Assembly (NCBI RefSeq): GCF_002920575.1
Contig: NZ_PQSQ01000026.1
Location: forward strand, 1 to 64,000
Origin: Streptomyces sp. Ru73
Lineage (GTDB): Bacteria; Actinomycetota; Actinomycetes; Streptomycetales; Streptomycetaceae
Length of the DNA stretch: 64,000 nt
Direction: 5' to 3'
The notes beneath the pieces are model-generated. The model was given only the letters and a program-made list of their open reading frames with translations. It had not been told where the DNA came from and did no database searches. A program made the translations under genes and the position numbers. Positions 32,596 through 39,675 of this stretch are shown here, in pieces (the first letter of the stretch is position 1; the number at the start of each line of letters is the position of its first letter).

Positions 32596-34221
32596 ATGCA
32601 CGCCGATCTCTCCCGGATCACCTTCCGGCCCGAGGCCCACTACTCCGCCGTCCTCGCCCAGCAGGGCCGCGTCCAGCTGGACGCCGACGCCAACGAGCAG
32701 GCCGCGATCCAGCTCTACCAGGCACGGGTCACCGCCACCGACCTGATCGGGCAGCACGGCGGCCCGGCCGCCGACGCCGGTTTCCGGATCGACATGACCG
32801 GCGGCAGCCGCGAGCTGGACGACCTGTCCATCAGCCCGGGCCGCTACTACGTCGACGGCATCCTCGTCGAGGCGTACCGGCCGCAGCCGGGCGTGCCGGT
32901 GCCCGACCCGGCCGAAGCGGACGCCAAGGACAGCCACGCGGACGCCGCCGAGGAGCCCGCCGAGCCGCCGGCCACCTGGACGTACTGGGACCAGCCCGAC
33001 GCGTACCGGGACCCGGAGCGGCCCGAGGACCGGCTGCCCACCCGGTTCCCGTACCTGGCCTACCTGAAGGTGTGGGAGCGCTCGGTCACCGCGGCCGAGG
33101 ACCCCGCACTGCGCGAGGTGGCGCTCGGCGCCGCGCTGCCGGACACCGCGGCCCGGCTCAAGGTCGTCTGGCAAGTGCTGCCGCTGCCCGGCGGCGAACT
33201 GGACATCGAGGGCGACGAGTCGAAGAAGGGCCCGGTGCGCGAGGCGTTCGGCAAGTGGGTCGCCGAGCAGCGCAAGGCCACCGCACGGATCGCCGTGCGC
33301 AGCGAGCGCCCCGACCACGCCGACGACGACCCGTGCCTGGTCAAGCCGGACGCCCGCTACCGCGGCCCGGAGAACCAGCTGTACCGGATCGAGATCCACG
33401 ACGGCGGCGCCGCGAAGGACGCCACCTTCAAGTGGTCCCGCGAGAACGGCTCGGTGACCTTCCCCGTCGACGGCCTCGACGGCACCTGGGTCGAGCTGGC
33501 CACGCTGGGCAACGACGACAAGCTGGACCTGGACGTCGGCGACTGGGTCGAGTTCGTGGACTCCGCGGTCGCCAGCCGGCTGGAGGCACAGCCGCTGCTG
33601 CGCGTGGAGGAACTGGACCTGCCGGGGCGCCGGGTACGGCTGTCGGACGAGCCCGCGCAGCACGTCGGGCGGCGGCCCGAGCTCCACCCGTACCTGCGCC
33701 GCTGGGACCAGCGCGAGGGCGGCCGGGCCGACGAGCGGCGGACGAAGAAGGGCGCGGCCGGGCGGCTCAAGGACGGCGCGGTGCGCGTCGAGGAAGGCAC
33801 CTGGCTGCCGCTGGAGGACGGCGTCGAGGTGTACTTCCAGGCCGGCGGCACCTACCGCAGCGGCGACTTCTGGCTGGTCCCCGCGCGTACGGCCACCGGC
33901 AGCGTGGAGTGGCCGGCCGACGCGGCGCGCCGCCCGCTGCTGCAGACGCCGCTCGGGCCGCAGGTGCACTACGCGCCGCTGGGCTGGGTGATGGGCGAGA
34001 AGACCGTGTCCGACCTGCGGCTGACGTTCAAGCCGCTGGCGGGCGAGGTGGCCGCGGCGAGCGACGAGGAACTGGCCGCCGAGGAGGAGGCGCGGGCCGC
34101 CGACGCCGCGGCCGAGGCCGAGAACGAACCGGCCGACGTGGCGTCCGCGGGCCCCGCGCACGGCGCGGCGCTCCGCTCGCAGACGACGGCGGAGGCGGAG
34201 TCCCTGGCGGAGGAGGGCTGA
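32596..34221 (+). CDS. DUF6519 CIS-associated protein
   Basis: A 541-residue protein from ATG 32596 after a 78-bp gap. The start MHADLSRITFRPEAHYSAVL, then AQQGRVQLDADANEQ, is the characteristic opening of DUF6519 proteins found in CIS and phage-like loci. LYRIEIHDGGAAKDATFKWS, then RENGSVTFPVDGLDG, lies in the middle. The C-terminal ~60 residues are Ala/Glu-rich and disordered. The exact role is not established; position after the baseplate genes suggests an outer baseplate or fibre component. A short GC-rich hairpin follows 30 bp after the stop. Confidence 0.88.
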   Translation: MHADLSRITFRPEAHYSAVLAQQGRVQLDADANEQAAIQLYQARVTATDLIGQHGGPAADAGFRIDMTGGSRELDDLSISPGRYYVDGILVEAYRPQPGVPVPDPAEADAKDSHADAAEEPAEPPATWTYWDQPDAYRDPERPEDRLPTRFPYLAYLKVWERSVTAAEDPALREVALGAALPDTAARLKVVWQVLPLPGGELDIEGDESKKGPVREAFGKWVAEQRKATARIAVRSERPDHADDDPCLVKPDARYRGPENQLYRIEIHDGGAAKDATFKWSRENGSVTFPVDGLDGTWVELATLGNDDKLDLDVGDWVEFVDSAVASRLEAQPLLRVEELDLPGRRVRLSDEPAQHVGRRPELHPYLRRWDQREGGRADERRTKKGAAGRLKDGAVRVEEGTWLPLEDGVEVYFQAGGTYRSGDFWLVPARTATGSVEWPADAARRPLLQTPLGPQVHYAPLGWVMGEKTVSDLRLTFKPLAGEVAAASDEELAAEEEARAADAAAEAENEPADVASAGPAHGAALRSQTTAEAESLAEEG

Positions 34222-34250
34222 CCGGACCGCCGACGGCACAGGCATGAACG

Positions 34251-34280
34251 GGCGGCGCGCGGGACGGCCCGCGCGCCGCC
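34251..34280 (+). terminator. 13-bp hairpin with tetraloop between the DUF6519 gene and the amidase
   Basis: Perfect arms 34251-34263 and 34268-34280 (GGCGGCGCGCGGG and complement) close a 4-base loop. It lies between two codirectional genes, so it may terminate or attenuate, making the amidase level lower than, or separate from, the structural genes. No U-tract is present, and it could also be an RNA stability element. Confidence 0.6.
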
Positions 34281-34328
34281 GACCGGGGGACCGGCCCGCC
34301 CGGGCCGGGTCGAGGAAGGAGCACAACG

Positions 34329-35258
34329 ATGGCGGAGCCGCTGAGCGCGTCGCGCCTGGTGGAGGCCCTGCGCAAGGAGGGCCTGACCGTCCACGAAGTC
34401 CGCAACTGGCGCCGGCACAACAGGAACACCAAGGGACCGTGGGGCCCGCTGAACGGCGTGATGATCCACCACACCGTCACCAAGGGCACCGACAGCTCCG
34501 TCGAACTCTGTTACGAGGGCCGCTCCGGGCTGCCCGGGCCGCTGTGCCACGGCGTCATCGACAAGAAGGGCGAGGTGTGGCTGGTCGGCAACGGCCGCGC
34601 CAACCACGCCGGGCTCGGCGACTCCGACGTCCTGCGCGCGGTCGTCAACGAGTCGGAACTGCCGCACGACAACGCGGCCAACACCGACGGCAACCGCCAC
34701 TTCTACGGCTTCGAGTGCATCAACCTCGGCGACGGCGAGGACCCCTGGCCCGAGGAGCAGAAGGCCGCCATCGAGAAGGTCTCGGCGGCGATCTGCCGGG
34801 CGCACGGCTGGACCGAGAAGTCCGTCATCGGGCACAAGGAGTGGCAGCCCGGCAAGACGGACCCGCGCGGCTTCACGATGGACGCCATGCGGGACCGCAT
34901 CAAGAAGCGGCTCGCGGGCAAGCCCGGCGGGGGCGGCACGGACGGCAAGCCCGCTCCGGAGAAGCCCTCGCCCGAGAAGCCCGCACCGGAGAAGCCGCGG
35001 CCCACGCCCCGGTACGAACGCTTCCCCGGCGCCGGCTTCTTCCAGGCCGGCGCGCACAGCCCGGTCATCACGGCGATGGGCAAGCGGCTGATCGCCGAGG
35101 GCTGCTCGCACTACGAGGAAGGCCCCGGCCCGTACTGGACCGAGGCCGACCGCAAGTCCTACGCCGCCTGGCAGCGCAAGCTCGGCTTCTCCGGCAAGGA
35201 CGCGGACGGCATCCCGGGCAGGGTGAGCTGGGACCGGCTGAAGGTACCCAGGTCGTAA
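34329..35258 (+). CDS. N-acetylmuramoyl-L-alanine amidase with C-terminal peptidoglycan-binding-like domain
   Basis: A 309-residue protein from ATG 34329 (AGGAAGGAG upstream). Residues ~43-180 are an amidase_2 fold: GVMIHHTV (His47/His48), GHKEWQPGKTDPRG (His169, Lys175, Asp177). Residues ~197-223 are a Pro/Glu/Lys linker (EKPSPEKPAPEKP). Residues ~225-309 (GFFQAGAHSPVITAMGKRLI, then YWTEADRKSYAAWQRKLGF) resemble the cell-wall-binding end of actinophage endolysins. There is no signal peptide, so like an endolysin it needs another route out of the cell or acts after lysis. As the last CIS gene it may help penetrate or release through peptidoglycan. Confidence 0.9.
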   Translation: MAEPLSASRLVEALRKEGLTVHEVRNWRRHNRNTKGPWGPLNGVMIHHTVTKGTDSSVELCYEGRSGLPGPLCHGVIDKKGEVWLVGNGRANHAGLGDSDVLRAVVNESELPHDNAANTDGNRHFYGFECINLGDGEDPWPEEQKAAIEKVSAAICRAHGWTEKSVIGHKEWQPGKTDPRGFTMDAMRDRIKKRLAGKPGGGGTDGKPAPEKPSPEKPAPEKPRPTPRYERFPGAGFFQAGAHSPVITAMGKRLIAEGCSHYEEGPGPYWTEADRKSYAAWQRKLGFSGKDADGIPGRVSWDRLKVPRS

Positions 35259-35300
35259 GGCACGCCCCCGGGCCACGGTGACAGTGGCCCCGGACAGACG

Positions 35301-35346
35301 AACGCCGCCGGGCTCCCCCTCCCCAAAGAGGGTGCCCGGCGGCGTT
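35301..35346. terminator. Strong terminator at the end of the CIS operon
   Basis: A perfect 13-bp inverted repeat (arms 35301-35313 and 35334-35346, AACGCCGCCGGGC and complement) with a 20-base loop, 43 bp after the amidase stop. It also faces the convergent secreted-protein gene ending at 35497, so it can serve both directions. Confidence 0.85.
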
Positions 35347-35496
35347 CTCGTTCCGGTTCGAAGGACCGCTCACCTCACGGACGTGGCGCGCCCGTGCCGG
35401 TGTCCGTACGGACGGCGTCCCCACAACGCCGTCCCGCGGACGCGCGGCCCCTCGCGGTACCGGTACCGCTCCGGCTCATGCCGGAAATCGCGGGGT

Positions 35497-36843
35497 TCAG
35501 CCCGCCAGGCCGGGCAGACCCGGCAGGACCGGCAGGGCCGGGATGTTGGCGGGGCTGGTCAGGTCGCCCTGGGCGACGTCGACCGGGACGACGCGCTGCA
35601 CACCGGCGACGGTGCTGCCCGCGGTCTCCTGGCCGTCGGCGGCCACGGTGGTGGCCAGGCCCTGCGCGAACGGCACCGCGTCGGCGGCGGCACCCTGCGC
35701 GAACGGCACGGCGTCGGTGGCGACACCCTGGGCGACGGGCACCGCGTTGCCGGCGGTGCGGGCCGCGAGGCCCTGCGCACGGGCGGCGGTGCCCTGCGCG
35801 AACGGCACCGCGTCGGCGGCCGCGCCCTGCGCGACACCCTGCGCGTCGGTCAGCGTGCCCTGCGCGAACGGCACGGCGTCACCGGCCGCGCCCTGGGCGA
35901 AGGACTGGGTGCCGGCGAGGGCGCCCTGCGCGAACGGGGTGGCCTGGCCGGCCGTGTCACCGGCGAGCAGGCCCACGCCGCCCACCGCGTCCTGGGCGAC
36001 CGGCACGGCGTTGCCGACGGCACGCTGCGCGACGGGCGGCAGCACGTCACCGGCAGCCTGGTCGACGACCGGGCGGGCGGTGGCCAGGGCGCCCTGGGCC
36101 GGGTTGGTCAGGGTGCCGGGACGGAGGTCCGTACCGGCGGCGGAGGAGACCAGCTTGCTAGCGGCGGCAGGCGCGTCGGCCAGCTCCGGCGTGGCGGGCA
36201 GCTGGTCGGTGGGCAGGCCGCTGGGCAGCTCGGCCGCGGGGACCTCGACCGGCAGGCTGCGCAGGTCGAGCGCGGGCACGCCCTGGACGGGCAGGGCCGG
36301 CACGGCCGGCAGGCGGCCGGCGACGGTCTGCTGGACCTGGCCGACGGCGCCCCGGGCGGTGCCCGCCACCTTGCCGACGGTCTTCTTCGCCTTGCCGGCG
36401 CCCTTGATGCCCTTGACGGCCTTGCCGGCCTTCGCGAGCTTGCCGGTCTTGGCGACCTCGCCGAGCTTGGCGGCCTTGTTCAGACCGGCCTTCTTCTGCA
36501 CGCCGTCCAGGGTGCCGGTCACGTTGCCGAGACCGTCGGTGGGCAGCGCGTCGGTGGGCAGGCCGTCCGTGGTGTGCACGTCGCCGGCGCCGAGCACGCC
36601 GGTCACCTTGCCGGCCGCGTCGCCCGCGGTGTCCTCGAGGGTGCCGGTGGCCTGGCCGGCGGTCTTCTTCACCGTGCCGGTCAGCGCGCCGGTCGGCAGC
36701 GTCTGCTGGACGGTGCCGGTGACGGCGCCGGTGTCGGGCGCGTCGACGGGCAGCTCGGCGGCGTTGGCGCCGGCGGCACCCAGGGCGAGCAGGCCGGTGG
36801 CGGCAGCGGCGACGACGATGGAACGGCGAATGTTGTTGCGCAT
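35497..36843 (-). CDS. Secreted protein of 11-residue AVPFAQG repeats
   Basis: A 448-residue protein. The N-terminal MRNNIRRSIVVAAAATGLLA followed by LGAAGANA is a clear Sec signal peptide with AxA cleavage near residue 28. The middle (~95-165) is Lys/Gly/Ala-rich (AGKAVKGIKGAGKAKKTVGK). From about residue 280 to 415 there are about ten 11-residue units of the type AVPFAQGaAaD, AVPFAQGTLTD, AVPVAQGVATD. An 11-residue period fits a long regular amphipathic helix, as in LEA- or hendecad-type proteins, but no family is recognised. It is probably exported to the cell surface or medium. The ATG start at 36843 has GAAGGA-type bases upstream. Confidence 0.85.
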   Translation of the reverse strand: MRNNIRRSIVVAAAATGLLALGAAGANAAELPVDAPDTGAVTGTVQQTLPTGALTGTVKKTAGQATGTLEDTAGDAAGKVTGVLGAGDVHTTDGLPTDALPTDGLGNVTGTLDGVQKKAGLNKAAKLGEVAKTGKLAKAGKAVKGIKGAGKAKKTVGKVAGTARGAVGQVQQTVAGRLPAVPALPVQGVPALDLRSLPVEVPAAELPSGLPTDQLPATPELADAPAAASKLVSSAAGTDLRPGTLTNPAQGALATARPVVDQAAGDVLPPVAQRAVGNAVPVAQDAVGGVGLLAGDTAGQATPFAQGALAGTQSFAQGAAGDAVPFAQGTLTDAQGVAQGAAADAVPFAQGTAARAQGLAARTAGNAVPVAQGVATDAVPFAQGAAADAVPFAQGLATTVAADGQETAGSTVAGVQRVVPVDVAQGDLTSPANIPALPVLPGLPGLAG

Positions 36844-36998
36844 GGTGGCGTTGAGTCCTTCGATTCCAGGAGTGTGACGGGCAGACCTGTCCCGCCCCCG
36901 CGCGGCAGGTCTAGGGGTGCTGACGGCCGTCGGTTCCCCGCGCTCGCCGTGCGTCGGCGAAGCGTGTGATGCGGAGGGAATCCGGCGGGAGGTCTGCC

Positions 36999-38009
36999 CT
37001 AGCCCGGGAATTCGAGGATGTCGGTACTGCGCTCGCGCGTCGGCGCGCCGCTCGCGGCCCGTACGCCGCCGGCCTGCAGGCCGAAGTGCGGCCGGCCGCC
37101 CGGCAGGACCGCCTGATGATCGGCGCCGCCCCTGGGGCCGTTGCCGTCACCGGTGGTGTGCGGGGCCGGCGCCGCCGGGCCCTGCGGAAGCTGGCCGGGC
37201 AGTCCGTCCCGGCCGCCGGTGTCACCGGCGCGGTCGGCGGAGGCCCGTACGACCGTACGGTCCTGGTCACCGGCGGTGCGCACCGCGGCCGCCGACCGGT
37301 CGGCGGTACGGTCCGTGCCGCACCGCTGGGGCGCGGCCACGTGCTGCCGGCTGTCCTGGGCGTCGCCGTGGTGTGCCCGCTCGCCACCGTTCCGGTCCTG
37401 GCCGGCGAGGTCGCCGGGCAGCCGGACCGGGAGGCCGGTGGCGTGCCGTACGCCGTCCACGACGTCGTCCACCGGAGCGGTGACCGGGTCGGTGACGGGC
37501 TTGAGCCCTTCGGTGAGGGGGCGTACGACCTGGCCCAGGCGCTCCTCGGACGCCCGCGCGCCCTCGGAGATCCGGGCCCCGGCCCGCTGTGCGACGCCCG
37601 TCCCGTCGTCCGCCGTCGCGCCGGACCGCCGCACCGGCTCCGCGCCCGATCCGTCGAACGGCGAGCGCTCGTCGGTGGCGGAGGGGGCGTCGGTACCGGC
37701 TCCGGTGAAACCGGTGGAACGCGAGGCGTCGGTGGAGCCGGCGGACCCCGCGGAAGCGGCACCGGCGGAATCGCCGGTGCCGTCCGTCAGGGTGCCCTGG
37801 GACTGCGTACCGCTGAGGTCGGCGGCGTGTGCCGTACCGCCGCCGAAGGCGACGGCGAGAGCGACGAAGCCGATGAGGAAGAGACCCGTCAGCAGCGCAC
37901 GCCGCACGACCACGGTGCGCGGGAGGCGCACGGCGGCAGGCAGGGCGAGCACAGCGAACAAGGGGGACCTTCCCGTACGGACGGCGTCCGGGACCAGGGC
38001 GTCAGGCAC
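36999..38009 (-). CDS. Secreted or membrane-anchored low-complexity protein
   Basis: A 336-residue frame from GTG 38009; TTG 37961 has a better spaced ribosome site (GGGAAGG) and may be the true start. RTVVVRRALLTGLFLIGFVA, LAVAFGGGTAHA, is a signal peptide or signal anchor ending near residue 62. The mature part is Gly/Ser/Thr/Asp-rich, then helical (ARASEERLGQVVRPLTEGLK, PVTDPVTAPVDDVVDGVRHA), then rich in His/Arg/Asp/Gly. No catalytic motif is visible. It sits 155 bp upstream of the repeat protein in the same orientation and may be co-transcribed with it. Function unknown. Confidence 0.7.
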   Translation of the reverse strand: MPDALVPDAVRTGRSPLFAVLALPAAVRLPRTVVVRRALLTGLFLIGFVALAVAFGGGTAHAADLSGTQSQGTLTDGTGDSAGAASAGSAGSTDASRSTGFTGAGTDAPSATDERSPFDGSGAEPVRRSGATADDGTGVAQRAGARISEGARASEERLGQVVRPLTEGLKPVTDPVTAPVDDVVDGVRHATGLPVRLPGDLAGQDRNGGERAHHGDAQDSRQHVAAPQRCGTDRTADRSAAAVRTAGDQDRTVVRASADRAGDTGGRDGLPGQLPQGPAAPAPHTTGDGNGPRGGADHQAVLPGGRPHFGLQAGGVRAASGAPTRERSTDILEFPG

Positions 38010-38430
38010 CCTGGATCACACAGCACGTCGCGGGTGATCGAGCGATGCGCCGATACTTGCACGAGCAGCCAGGGGCCGCGCAAGTCCCGTGTGCCACCTG
38101 TCACTGTTACTCCGCCATGTCCGGTATCGACAGGTGACGAAAGCGTGTGCGACCTGCGAACACGCCGTTGCGGGCAGGGTGGTGACGGCCCCGGGTGCGG
38201 CCGCGAGTGTGGTGGTGACGGCGACCGCGGGCGCGGATACGGGTGCGGTGGTGACTGCGATCGCGGGTGCGGTGACGGGCGCGGTCGCGGGTGCGGTGGT
38301 GAGTGCGACCGCCGGGGCCCTTGTGGGGGTGGTTCCGGGGGCCCTCGTGGGAGTCGTTCCGCGTGTGCTCGCGGGCTGAGGTGTCGTCACGGGCGGTGGC
38401 TGTCGTCGTGGTCCGGGGCGGTGCGGGCCG
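38010..38430. other. Intergenic region with an inverted repeat and Gly/Ala/Val-coding GC repeats
   Basis: About 420 bp. An 8-bp inverted repeat CACCTGTC/GACAGGTG lies at 38095-38102 and 38129-38136. From about 38185 to 38320 the sequence repeats units like GCGACCGCGGGTGCGG. In the + frame from GTG 38134 to 38379 this would encode an 81-residue Val/Ala/Gly/Thr-rich hydrophobic polypeptide, but the ribosome site is weak. The promoter of the leftward secreted gene should be near 38010-38110. Confidence 0.5.
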
Positions 38431-39675
38431 TCACGTGGTCGTGTCGGGGACCGGCAGCGGGCGCTTCTCCAGTGCGGCCGCCATCACCTCCGGGAACAGG
38501 TCGGGCGTACAGGCGAACGCCGGCGCACCCAGCGCCCCGAGAGCCGCCGCATGCTCCCGGTCGTACGCGGGCGCCCCCTCGTCCGACAGCGCGAGCAGCG
38601 TCACGAACTGCACGCCGGACGCCTTCATCGCGGCCACCCGCTTCAGCATCTCGTTGCGTATCCCGCCCTCGTACAGGTCGCTGATGAGCACCACCACCGT
38701 CTCGGCGGGCCGGGTGATCCGCGACTGGCAGTACGCCAGCGCACGGTTGATGTCCGTACCACCGCCCAGCTGCGTACCGAACAGCACGTCCACCGGGTCG
38801 TCGATCCTGTCGGTCAGGTCGACGACCGAGGTGTCGAAGACCACCAGACGGGTGGTGAGCGACCGCATCGACGCGAGCACCGCGCCGAACACCGAGGCGT
38901 ACACAACGGACGCCGCCATGGATCCTGACTGGTCGATGCAGAGGATGACCTCCTTCTTGAGGGACTGTGCCGCCCGCCCGTAACCGATCAGCCGCTCCGG
39001 CACGACCGTGCGGTACTCGGGCAGGTAGTTCTTGAGGTTCGCGCGGATCGTGCGGTCCCAGTCGATGTCCCGGTGCCGGGGCCGGGCGATGCGCGCGGAA
39101 CGGTCCAGCGCGCCGGTCAGCGTGGCCCGCGTCCGGGTCGCCAGCCGCCGCTCCAGGGCCTCGACGACCTTGCGCACGACCGCACGCGCCGTCTCCTTCG
39201 TCGTCTCGGGCATGGCCTTGTGCAGCGAGAGCAGCGTGCCGACCAGGTGGACGTCGGCCTCCACGGCCTCGAGCATCTCCGGCTCCAGCAGCAGCGTCGA
39301 CAGACCGAGCCGGTCGATCGCGTCCCGCTGCATCACCTGGACGACGGAGGTGGGGAAGTACCGGCGTATGTCGCCGAGCCAGCGGGCCACGGCGGGCGCT
39401 GACCCGCCGAGCCCCGCCGACCGTGCCCCGCCGCCCTTCTGTCCGCCGCGCCCGCCGGGCCCGGCCGCGCCGCCGGTGCCGGGCCCCTCGCCGTACAGCG
39501 CCCCGAGCGCACCGTCCATCGCAGCGTCCCGCCCGCGCAGCTCACAGCCGGTCCCGTCACCGTCTCCTCCGCCGAGGACCAACCGCCAGCGCCGCATGCG
39601 CTCTTCAGCGGAGGGCGTGCGAGTGGCGGCTTCGGCCGCCTCCGCCTTCTCCCGTGTCTCGGCTTCCCTGGTCAT
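38431..39675 (-). CDS. VWA domain protein of the MoxR module (CoxE-like)
   Basis: A 414-residue protein overlapping the DUF5682 gene by 4 bp. The C-terminal ~175 residues form a von Willebrand factor A domain: KKEVILCIDQSGSMAASVVY has the MIDAS motif DQSGS (248-252), with GGTDI as the second MIDAS element and VVLISDLYEGG as the third. The N-terminal part carries a Gly-rich insertion (residues 62-93) and a helical region (RYFPTSVVQVMQRDAI). Such VWA proteins are metal-dependent adhesion partners of MoxR AAA+ ATPases in assembly or remodelling complexes. It is the last gene of the leftward three-gene operon. Confidence 0.92.
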   Translation of the reverse strand: MTREAETREKAEAAEAATRTPSAEERMRRWRLVLGGGDGDGTGCELRGRDAAMDGALGALYGEGPGTGGAAGPGGRGGQKGGGARSAGLGGSAPAVARWLGDIRRYFPTSVVQVMQRDAIDRLGLSTLLLEPEMLEAVEADVHLVGTLLSLHKAMPETTKETARAVVRKVVEALERRLATRTRATLTGALDRSARIARPRHRDIDWDRTIRANLKNYLPEYRTVVPERLIGYGRAAQSLKKEVILCIDQSGSMAASVVYASVFGAVLASMRSLTTRLVVFDTSVVDLTDRIDDPVDVLFGTQLGGGTDINRALAYCQSRITRPAETVVVLISDLYEGGIRNEMLKRVAAMKASGVQFVTLLALSDEGAPAYDREHAAALGALGAPAFACTPDLFPEVMAAALEKRPLPVPDTTT

